This document shows, in pieces, positions 1-6,107 of a stretch of DNA of 6,432 bases. The notes beneath the pieces were generated by a model. It was not told the origin of the DNA. It ran no database searches and worked only from the letters and a program-made list of their open reading frames with translations. The stretch is taken from assembly GCA_021772695.1 (NCBI GenBank), contig JAJFLL010000286.1:1-6432 (forward strand), written 5' to 3'. Position 1 is the stretch's first letter; each line of letters begins with the position of its first letter. The position numbers and the translations under genes are program-made. The stretch is from Deltaproteobacteria bacterium (lineage in GTDB: Bacteria > UBA10199 > DSSB01).

Positions 1-2074
1 AACGACTCTCTTCATCGAGGATTTTTCGCAGGCTTTGCACACGAAAGGTCATGGCAGGATCGGTGGAGGCGGCCAGGTCCCGAATGGCGTAGAGGTTGAC
101 GTCGCCGTCATAGTGGCGGGAAATCACCTGTCCGGAAAAGGGCCGGGGATGCCATGGAGAACTCTCGACAATCTCTACCCAATCGCCGCCCTTTAGGCCT
201 ACCTCGTGCTCCACATGCAATTGCATCATGACGGTATTTTTCGGGGCCTTACCTTCATTGATTTGTTTCACGATGGCCCAGGGCACGATCCATAATTGGG
301 AACTTCCCGAGGGATCCGGTTCGAAGGGTGCCACCATATTCGGTGCGTTTACTTGCACCCGAAAGACCTTCCGCGCATCCCTGGCCAACTCCGGTCGCGC
401 CAAGGGGTGAACCGTCGCATAGCCTTGAATGGTGTGATAAACCCCGAAGCCTCTGAAGGGCCCTTGGGGAGATGCCGGGGGCGGCATGGGCGGCGGCGGG
501 GTCGGTTTAGCCCGCTTGGGAACCCGAAATTGAAAGGAGGCCATATGCCCGGTCTTGCGATTGGCTTGTTTAATATGGGCCAAATACCGCTTCACTTGAT
601 CGGTGGTGGCCAAGGCCTTGATCGCCTCCGTAAGCACCTCGGCGGTAGCTTCCGAAGGTCGATTCGCTAAAAGTCTCACCAATTGGGTGAAAGATTCTTC
701 CGACAGCATCCATCGACTCTTCCAAAGGCCGGCCCCGGTTTTGGCTCCCCGGTAGGCCAAGGTAATCCTATGAAATTTTCCCTCACTGGGACGGCTTGCC
801 GAAATGTCACCGGTCTCGAGTTCCAGCCACAAGTTCGTCGGTTTGATGGTGCTCCAGCCGGGAGGGATCGCAGCGGTCACCCCTTGAATGATGCGATGCC
901 TCACCCCTACGGGAGTGGGTCGAGGTGCCCGTCGGCCCGAGTTCTCAGGTCTCGGCGGAACCCACCCTTTAGAAGAACCATCGCCCTCACCGTTGCCATT
1001 TCCATTTCCTGCCATGGCCATGGCCAAGGTCCATTGGGGATTCATTTCAAAACGACGGCGCCCTTCCACGTAGTTGGAATAAATCTCCATCTGCTGGCCG
1101 AGGTCTTGCTGTAACTTGGTCAAAGATTTTCCCGAGACGCCATGGCCCAAGCGAGATCCCCATCTCAGGGCGAGGTGGGTGGACAAGGCATCTAACCACA
1201 GATTGCCGCCGGGCATGAACTCACCAAGACCCAGATAGGCTTCGGCGCCATGAGCGCTGACCAGGCCTAGATACCCGCTGGCATGGCCACTGAGGTTCAT
1301 GGCAAGTCGATCTCCCGCCGAGACGAGGGCAGGAGAACCCAATTCATTGAGCTTGCGGAACCGAAGCATGCCTTGAGCACCGACAAAACTGAAGGCCTTC
1401 AAAATACCCAGGGTCAAAGCGGTGCTCTTAAGTTCCTGACTGAGGGTATGCTTGTCCCATAGGACTTCGGTGCCGGCCAAAACCTGCATGCCCCGTCCCG
1501 CAAGACTGAATGCGCCCACTTCACCGACGAAGCCCACCGAGGCGGCCGTAGCCCGGGCGCCAAGCCCCTGACTCCACCAGTTAGGGTTAGTGCGGCCGGC
1601 CATGCGCACCAAGGCAGTGGTCTTTCCCACCTGATAGGCCAGCGACCCGGCCATCATGGGGAGGATGATACCGGGGTCGGTCACCTGGGGTAAAAATCGC
1701 TGGGTATGGAATTCCAATTGCTGACCCAAATTGCCATGGCCCTGCAATACCTGCAGGGCTTGACCGGCCTGGTGACGCATATCTTTTTGGGGCGCCTGGG
1801 ATTGCACGGCGGTATAAATTTTTTCGGCGAGGCGTGCTTGCCCCCCTGCTTCCAGTTGGCGGCCCAACTCCAATAGATCTGGGAAAAGCAAAGAGGCTTG
1901 GGACTCCTTGGCCAGGAAATGGAATGCTTCCTTTACGGGCCAAGACAAGTCCGAGCGCTGAGCAATATCGCCAAATATTTGATGAAGGATTGGTGACGCA
2001 GTTGGGGTGGAATCCGAAGCGTGGGCAGGCCCCGCAACAGAATCGGATTTCGCTGAAATGATTAAACGGCTCAT
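1..2074 (-). CDS. Large uncharacterised multi-module protein, C-terminus beyond the left edge
   Basis: Read on the minus strand from the ATG at 2074, the frame has no stop for 691 codons and continues past base 1, so the gene is partial. I do not recognise the family. It starts MSRLIISAKSD and shows no signal peptide. Residues 1 to about 350 look mainly helical, with Ala/Gly/Leu-rich stretches near 140-240 that are too interrupted by charged residues to be confident membrane spans. A Gly/Asn/Asp-rich linker follows at about 355-370 (GNGNGNGEGDG), then a module of about 150 residues beginning GVRHRIIQG at 390, a proline-rich linker at about 524-536 (PTPPPPMPPP), and a second module beginning GVYHTIQG at 544. 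The next in-frame ATG is about 100 codons downstream, and an in-frame stop lies upstream near 2145, so ATG 2074 is the best start. No Shine-Dalgarno sequence precedes it; a small hairpin does. It is divergent from the fad operon and probably unrelated to it. The open frame is firm; any function is unknown. Confidence 0.85.
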   Translation of the reverse strand, partial: MSRLIISAKSDSVAGPAHASDSTPTASPILHQIFGDIAQRSDLSWPVKEAFHFLAKESQASLLFPDLLELGRQLEAGGQARLAEKIYTAVQSQAPQKDMRHQAGQALQVLQGHGNLGQQLEFHTQRFLPQVTDPGIILPMMAGSLAYQVGKTTALVRMAGRTNPNWWSQGLGARATAASVGFVGEVGAFSLAGRGMQVLAGTEVLWDKHTLSQELKSTALTLGILKAFSFVGAQGMLRFRKLNELGSPALVSAGDRLAMNLSGHASGYLGLVSAHGAEAYLGLGEFMPGGNLWLDALSTHLALRWGSRLGHGVSGKSLTKLQQDLGQQMEIYSNYVEGRRRFEMNPQWTLAMAMAGNGNGNGEGDGSSKGWVPPRPENSGRRAPRPTPVGVRHRIIQGVTAAIPPGWSTIKPTNLWLELETGDISASRPSEGKFHRITLAYRGAKTGAGLWKSRWMLSEESFTQLVRLLANRPSEATAEVLTEAIKALATTDQVKRYLAHIKQANRKTGHMASFQFRVPKRAKPTPPPPMPPPASPQGPFRGFGVYHTIQGYATVHPLARPELARDARKVFRVQVNAPNMVAPFEPDPSGSSQLWIVPWAIVKQINEGKAPKNTVMMQLHVEHEVGLKGGDWVEIVESSPWHPRPFSGQVISRHYDGDVNLYAIRDLAASTDPAMTFRVQSLRKILDEESR

Positions 2075-2088
2075 GGTGTTTTCACACC
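2075..2088 (-). promoter_or_regulatory. Small hairpin directly before the start codon of the large minus-strand gene
   Basis: On the minus strand GGTGT-GAAA-ACACC is a perfect 5-bp stem with a GNRA-type tetraloop, and it ends at the base before the ATG at 2074. No purine-rich ribosome-binding site is present in the usual window. A structure here could affect initiation of the long gene, but a 5-bp stem can arise by chance, so a regulatory role is only inferred. Confidence 0.3.
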
Positions 2089-2266
2089 GCGAACTCGAGC
2101 CCCCCAGTGAAAGTAAAAATAAGAAAAGTGAAGCATTATCGCCGGTCTACATAAATAGTTTCCCCCCAAAAACGAATTTTTTTACCCTGGGCCAAGGCCG
2201 CAAAAGGGAGCTATTCTCAAGCCCCTGGAATGGACTCCACGATCCCAGAGGATTTTTCTTCAACCC

Positions 2267-2295
2267 TTGACACGATGGGTCGTAACCGCTAGGGT
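2267..2295 (+). promoter_or_regulatory. Sigma70-type promoter of the fadA-fadN operon
   Basis: A perfect -35 hexamer TTGACA (2267-2272) is followed after exactly 17 bases by TAGGGT (2290-2295), which keeps the important first, second and last bases of the -10 consensus. Transcription would start near 2301-2303, about 30 bases before the thiolase ATG, giving a short leader that holds a good ribosome-binding site. The start would fall inside the inverted repeat at 2297-2320, the position expected of a repressor-controlled promoter. The rest of the 257-base divergent region (2075-2266) holds homopolymer C and T/A runs and no gene I can support. Confidence 0.65.
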
Positions 2296-2296
2296 C

Positions 2297-2320
2297 AAAA
2301 ATGAATAGTCATTCATTTTT
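2297..2320 (+). promoter_or_regulatory. Perfect inverted repeat, probable TetR-family (FadR-like) operator
   Basis: The arms AAAAATGAAT (2297-2306) and ATTCATTTTT (2311-2320) are exact reverse complements around a 4-base spacer AGTC. From memory, the Bacillus subtilis FadR box is TGAATGA-MTAN-TCATTCA. Aligned over 2298-2315, this site agrees at 16 of 18 positions, missing only the first two bases. FadR of Bacillus is a TetR-family repressor of beta-oxidation genes released by long-chain acyl-CoA, and the genes downstream here are beta-oxidation genes. The repeat overlaps the predicted transcription start and sits just before the ribosome-binding site, so a bound protein would block initiation. 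No regulator gene is in the window, so the cognate protein is inferred. An mRNA hairpin is a less likely alternative because the stem is nearly all A/T. Confidence 0.65.
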
Positions 2321-2322
2321 TT

Positions 2323-2327
2323 GGAGG
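2323..2327 (+). promoter_or_regulatory. Ribosome-binding site of the thiolase gene
   Basis: GGAGG lies 4 bases before the ATG at 2332. It is a full-strength Shine-Dalgarno core with slightly short spacing. It fixes the thiolase start and sits immediately after the putative operator. Confidence 0.8.
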
Positions 2328-2331
2328 AATT

Positions 2332-3498
2332 ATGGCCGAACTCAGAGATGCCGTCATCGTCAGTGCCGTCCGAACCCCCATGGGCCGGGCCAATAAAGGT
2401 AATTATATCAACATGAGAATCGACGACTTAGGAGGCGCCGTCATCAAGGCCGCCCTAGCCAAGGTTCCACAATTAGATCCCAAAGAAATTGAAGATGTCA
2501 TTGTGGGATGCGCCATGCCCGAAGGCGAACAGGGTATGAACGTGGCCCGCAACGTGAGTTTTTTAGCGGGCATTCCCAATAGCGCCGCCGCCGCAACGGT
2601 CAATCGCTTCTGCGCCTCGTCGCTACAAAGCATCATGGACGCTGCCCGGGCCATCATGGTGGGCGACGGTGACGTCTTCGTGGCCGCCGGTATCGAGACC
2701 ATGACCCATGTGCCCATGGGCGGTTTCAACCCTTCCCTCAATCCCAAACTGATGCAGAAGGATATGCCCGACGCCTACATCAGTATGGGTATCACCGCTG
2801 AGAACGTGGTGAAAAAATACGGCATCAAGCGCGAAGACATGGACCAATTCGCCACCGAGAGTCACTTGAAGGCCCTCAAGGCCCAAGAAGAAGGAAAATT
2901 TAAAAACGAAATCGTCGCCATCGACGTGCCGCAACCTGATGGTTCTGTAAAAAATGTTTCCGTCGATGAAGGCCCTCGTCCCGGCACCAATCCGGAAAAA
3001 TTGGGCGCACTCAAACCTGTCTTTAATAAGGAAGGTTCCGTGACCGCAGGGAACTCCTCACCCTTGACCGACGGAGCCGCCGCGGTGGTGTTGATGAGTG
3101 CCGAAAAGGCCAAGGCCTTGGGCATCAAGCCGCTGGCCCGCATCCACGCCATGGCCGTCGCCGGTTGTGATCCTGAAATCATGGGCATGGGCCCGGTTCC
3201 TGCCGTGAAGAAGGTCTTAAAGCGTGCCGGCATGACCATCGACGATATCGACATCGTCGAACTCAACGAGGCCTTTGCCTCCCAGAGTCTGGCGGTGGTC
3301 CAAGAATTGGGTATCGATCGCAAGAAGCTCAACCCCCACGGCGGTGCCATTGCCCTGGGACACCCTCTCGGTTGTTCCGGTGCGAGGATCATGGCCACGC
3401 TGATCAATGATCTCAATACCTACGATAAAAAATGGGGTCTTGAAACTATGTGTATCGGTGGCGGCCAAGGGGCAGCCTGCATCATCGAACGCCTCTAA
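2332..3498 (+). CDS. fadA: Acetyl-CoA C-acyltransferase (3-ketoacyl-CoA thiolase)
   Basis: This enzyme performs the last step of beta-oxidation in the cytoplasm: it cleaves 3-ketoacyl-CoA with CoA to acetyl-CoA and a chain two carbons shorter. The 388-residue protein has normal length for the family and looks intact. The N-terminal thiolase domain opens with DAVIVSAVRTPMGR and carries the nucleophilic cysteine C94 in NRFCASSLQS. The C-terminal domain holds the remaining catalytic motifs: NEAF at 312-315, NPHGGAIALGHPLG with H344 at 334-347, and the second catalytic cysteine C374 in CIGGGQG. The GHP and CIGGG blocks place it clearly in the thiolase family rather than among ketoacyl-ACP synthases. 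It is the first gene of a two-gene operon, 73 bases before the dehydrogenase/hydratase gene that makes its substrate. That pairing favours a degradative 3-ketoacyl-CoA thiolase over a biosynthetic acetoacetyl-CoA thiolase, although sequence alone does not settle chain-length preference. The start is supported by a GGAGG site. Confidence 0.95.
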   Translation: MAELRDAVIVSAVRTPMGRANKGNYINMRIDDLGGAVIKAALAKVPQLDPKEIEDVIVGCAMPEGEQGMNVARNVSFLAGIPNSAAAATVNRFCASSLQSIMDAARAIMVGDGDVFVAAGIETMTHVPMGGFNPSLNPKLMQKDMPDAYISMGITAENVVKKYGIKREDMDQFATESHLKALKAQEEGKFKNEIVAIDVPQPDGSVKNVSVDEGPRPGTNPEKLGALKPVFNKEGSVTAGNSSPLTDGAAAVVLMSAEKAKALGIKPLARIHAMAVAGCDPEIMGMGPVPAVKKVLKRAGMTIDDIDIVELNEAFASQSLAVVQELGIDRKKLNPHGGAIALGHPLGCSGARIMATLINDLNTYDKKWGLETMCIGGGQGAACIIERL

Positions 3499-3518
3499 TC
3501 CCTGAATCTTTTTGGACC

Positions 3519-3542
3519 GGGGGCGGCTTCCCAGCCGCCCCC
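3519..3542 (+). terminator. Intercistronic GC-rich hairpin between fadA and fadN
   Basis: GGGGGCGGCT (3519-3528) and AGCCGCCCCC (3533-3542) form a perfect 10-bp stem with a TCCC loop, starting 21 bases after the thiolase stop. The nearest T run (TTTT, 3548-3551) is offset by 5 bases and short, so this is not a classic full-strength terminator. Since the next gene clearly belongs to the same pathway, partial termination or protection of the upstream mRNA 3' end is more likely than complete separation of the two genes. The structure is plain in the sequence; its role is inferred. Confidence 0.6.
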
Positions 3543-3571
3543 ATCCGTTTTGCTTGAGAAAGGTTTTTGTT

Positions 3572-6004
3572 ATGAAAGAGATCAAGAAGGTTGCTGTTTT
3601 AGGTGCAGGAGTCATGGGCCAAGGTATTGCGGCCCACATCGCCGGAGCCGGCATCCCCGTACTTTTACTCGATATCGTTCCCCCTAAATTTACCGATGAA
3701 GACAAGGCCGCCGGGCTTTCCAATGACTCACCGAAGTTCCGCAATAAGTTTGCCTTAAAGGGCATCGAAGGTATTAAAAACTCCAAGCCTTCGGTGATCT
3801 ATTCCAAGCGCGATCTCAAAAAAATCACCCCGGGGAACTTTGAAGACCATTGGGCCGCCTTAGGCGAATGCGACTGGATCGTAGAAGTGGTCGTCGAACG
3901 ACTCGATATCAAGAAATCCGTTTTCGAAAAGATCGAAAAGGTCATGAAGAACGACACCATCGTGACCTCAAACACCTCGGGCCTATCCTTGAGTTCCATG
4001 GCCGAAGGGCGCAGCGAAAACTTTCGCAAAAATTTCTTGGTCACCCACTTTTTCAACCCGGTTCGCTATCTCAAACTCGTCGAAATTATCACCTTACCCG
4101 ACACTGATCCCAAGGTGGTCGACCAAATCACCGACGTTTTAGAGCATCAACTGGGCAAGGGTGTGGTCTATGCCAAAGACACTCCCAACTTCGTAGCCAA
4201 CCGCATCGGCACCTATTCTTTTATGACGGCCCTCAACCGCGTCATCGAAGAAGGTTATAAGGTAGAGGAAGTCGATAAGATCTTGGGCCCCGCCCTCGGT
4301 AAACCCAAAAGCGCCATGTTTCGCACCGCCGACATCGCCGGCATCGATACTTTGGCCCACGTGGTCAAAAACAGTCATGACAATTGCCCCAAAGACGAGC
4401 AACACGACGCCTTCGTCATGCCCCCCATCATCCACACCATGATCGAGAAGGGTTGGACGGGAGAAAAAAACGGCCAGGGTTTCTACAAAAAATCCAAAGA
4501 CGCCTCTGGTAAAAAAGAGATCCTGTCTATTGACCTCAAGACCGGTGAATATGGCCCACAAATCGATGTGAAATTCGATTCCATCAAGGCCGCCAAAAAA
4601 ATTGAAGACGTGGGCGAACGCATCAAGGCCCTGGTTAAGGCCGACGACCGCGCTGGCCAATTGGCCTGGAAGGTCACCCGCGACACCTTGATTTATGCGG
4701 CCAATCGCATCCCGGAAATCGCCGACGATGTGGTCAACGTCGACAACGCCATGAAGTGGGGCTTCAATTGGGAAATCGGACCCTTCGAAATTCTCGACGC
4801 CTTGGGCGTCAAAGAGACCATCGAACGCATCAAGGCCGATGGCTTCGAGGCTCCCGCCCTCCTCACTCAAGTCCTCGACAAGGGTGCCGGTACTTTTTAT
4901 CAAACCAAAGACGGCAAACATTTGTTCTTCGACCAAAGCAGCAATCAATATCGGGAAGTACCGCGCAAACCCAACGTGTTCTTCTTAAAAGAGATCAAGA
5001 CTCCCGATAAGGTTATTGCCAAAAATGCCGGGGCCTCGCTCATCGATATCGGTGACGGAGTCCTCTGCTTCGAATTCCACACCAAGATGAACGCCATCGA
5101 TGCCGACATCGGAGCCATCGGTATGCAGGGCGCCGAATTACTCCAAGACAAAAAATATCAGGGCATGGTGATCACCAACGAAGCCGGCAATTTCTCGGTG
5201 GGCGCCAACATCATGCTGCTGTTCTTAGAGGCCCAACAAAAAAACTGGGACAATATCATCGAAATGGTGAAGGGCTTCCAAGATTTGGGCATGGCCTTGC
5301 GAGCGGCTCCTAAGCCGGTGGTGGCCGCCCCCTTCGGACTCACCTTGGGCGGGGGTTGCGAAGTGGTCATGGCCTCGGATCAGGTCCGGGCCGCTGCAGA
5401 AACTTATATCGGTCTGGTAGAAGTAGGAGTCGGCCTGATTCCTGCGGGCGGTGGTTGTAAAAATATGTTGATCAACTCCGAAGCTTCCCTCCGTGCCAAA
5501 GGCGAAAAAGTCTGGATGTCACAAGGCGACGGCGGACCCTTTCCCAAGGTGCAAAAGGCCTTCGAACGCATCGGCTTTGCGAAGGTGGCCACTTCGGCCA
5601 AAGAAGGCAGAGATGAGGATTATTTGCGCCCCACCGATCGCATCTCGCTAGACCGCAACACCTTGCTTCATGACGCCAAACAAGATGTCTTGGAACTTGC
5701 CAAAAATTACACCGCGCCGGAACCCAGAACCGATATTTTGGTACCGGGAGTCGGAGGTAAGATGGCCATCGTTTCCTCCATCCGCAATTTCTTGGCCATG
5801 GGCACCATCAGCGAACATGATGCCTTGATCGCCGAGAAATTGGCCCATGTGCTCTGCGGTGGGGACCGAGCCACCCAGGCCTACGTCTCGGAGCAAGACC
5901 TCCTCGATCTCGAGCGTGAGGCCTTCGTCTCCCTATGCGGCACCCCCAAGACCATGGAACGCATTCAATACATGTTGATGAACAATAAACCCTTAAGAAA
6001 CTAG
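3572..6004 (+). CDS. fadN: FadN-type 3-hydroxyacyl-CoA dehydrogenase / enoyl-CoA hydratase fusion
   Basis: This 810-residue bifunctional enzyme would hydrate trans-2-enoyl-CoA and oxidise the resulting L-3-hydroxyacyl-CoA with NAD, supplying the thiolase encoded upstream. The Rossmann fold opens at residue 6 with VAVLGAGVMGQGIA (GxGxxG at 11-16) and ends its second strand in D34, which favours NAD. Dehydrogenase residues are visible as SNTS (133-136), the catalytic H159 in HFFNP, E171, and N210 in PNFVANR. C-terminal dehydrogenase segments follow (about 205-305 and 365-420). The crotonase domain covers about 485-700, with GNFSVGANI at 539-547 and both hydratase glutamates: E597 in LGGGCE and E617 in GLVEVGVG. 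A helical tail closes the protein. Dehydrogenase-first order matches Bacillus FadN (about 790 residues) and is the reverse of E. coli FadB. ATG 3572 is chosen because GAAAGG lies 8 bases upstream and conserved sequence begins at once. An upstream in-frame ATG at 3512 would add 20 residues translated through the hairpin and lacks family similarity. Confidence 0.93.
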   Translation: MKEIKKVAVLGAGVMGQGIAAHIAGAGIPVLLLDIVPPKFTDEDKAAGLSNDSPKFRNKFALKGIEGIKNSKPSVIYSKRDLKKITPGNFEDHWAALGECDWIVEVVVERLDIKKSVFEKIEKVMKNDTIVTSNTSGLSLSSMAEGRSENFRKNFLVTHFFNPVRYLKLVEIITLPDTDPKVVDQITDVLEHQLGKGVVYAKDTPNFVANRIGTYSFMTALNRVIEEGYKVEEVDKILGPALGKPKSAMFRTADIAGIDTLAHVVKNSHDNCPKDEQHDAFVMPPIIHTMIEKGWTGEKNGQGFYKKSKDASGKKEILSIDLKTGEYGPQIDVKFDSIKAAKKIEDVGERIKALVKADDRAGQLAWKVTRDTLIYAANRIPEIADDVVNVDNAMKWGFNWEIGPFEILDALGVKETIERIKADGFEAPALLTQVLDKGAGTFYQTKDGKHLFFDQSSNQYREVPRKPNVFFLKEIKTPDKVIAKNAGASLIDIGDGVLCFEFHTKMNAIDADIGAIGMQGAELLQDKKYQGMVITNEAGNFSVGANIMLLFLEAQQKNWDNIIEMVKGFQDLGMALRAAPKPVVAAPFGLTLGGGCEVVMASDQVRAAAETYIGLVEVGVGLIPAGGGCKNMLINSEASLRAKGEKVWMSQGDGGPFPKVQKAFERIGFAKVATSAKEGRDEDYLRPTDRISLDRNTLLHDAKQDVLELAKNYTAPEPRTDILVPGVGGKMAIVSSIRNFLAMGTISEHDALIAEKLAHVLCGGDRATQAYVSEQDLLDLEREAFVSLCGTPKTMERIQYMLMNNKPLRN

Positions 6005-6040
6005 GCGCGTTAAAGCCAATGAGGGCAAAAGACAATCTAG

Positions 6041-6068
6041 TTGCCAGGCAACGTACAAGGATGATACT
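6041..6068 (+). promoter_or_regulatory. Possible promoter of the lipoprotein gene
   Basis: TTGCCA (6041-6046) matches the -35 consensus at 5 of 6 bases, and GATACT (6063-6068) matches the -10 at 4 of 6 after a 16-base spacer. Transcription would start near 6075, about 30 bases before the lipoprotein ATG. The -35 lies inside the odd-centred palindrome GTTGCCAGGCAAC (6040-6052), which could be an operator. No strong terminator follows fadN: AAGGA (6057-6061) and TCCTT (6068-6072) make only a 5-bp stem, and a T5 run begins 7 bases after it. Read-through from fadN therefore remains possible. Confidence 0.35.
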
Positions 6069-6107
6069 CCTTACCCTCTTTTTAATCGACCAATTGCGAG
6101 GAACTCT

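Noticed and set aside
1001..1030. Short repeated bases (GGAAAT and CCATGG repeats) as a microsatellite or regulatory repeat
   Set aside because: They are explained as codons of the Gly/Asn linker and the Ala-Met-Ala-Met stretch in the long minus-strand protein.
228..1114. Several overlapping plus-strand open frames of 60-143 codons
   Set aside because: They lie antisense to the continuous 691-codon minus-strand frame, overlap one another, have no ribosome-binding sites and give low-complexity Arg/Gly/Pro-rich translations.
1587..1943. Minus-strand open frame of 118 codons
   Set aside because: It is on the same strand as the long gene but in another frame and wholly inside it. Its Arg/Pro/Gly-rich composition is typical of a shadow frame.
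2135..2140. GATAAT on the minus strand as a -10 box for the long minus-strand gene
   Set aside because: The hexamer is good, but the sequence 17 bases upstream (GGAAAC) is not a -35 match. In A/T-rich intergenic DNA this is not enough to call a promoter.
2007..2270. Plus-strand open frame of 87 codons leading into the fad promoter
   Set aside because: It overlaps the start of the minus-strand gene and runs through the divergent intergenic region to the -35 box. There is no ribosome-binding site and no recognisable sequence.
3512..3571. N-terminal extension of fadN from the ATG at 3512
   Set aside because: The extra 20 residues are translated through the intercistronic hairpin, do not resemble a Rossmann N-terminus, and the ATG at 3572 has a well-placed Shine-Dalgarno.
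4139..4948. Minus-strand open frame of 269 codons
   Set aside because: It is the antisense of the middle of fadN, whose motifs and catalytic residues are intact in the plus frame. Long antisense frames are expected from this codon usage.
6057..6083. Terminator after fadN
   Set aside because: The stem is only 5 bp with a 6-base loop, and the T5 run begins 7 bases after it, so it is too weak to call.
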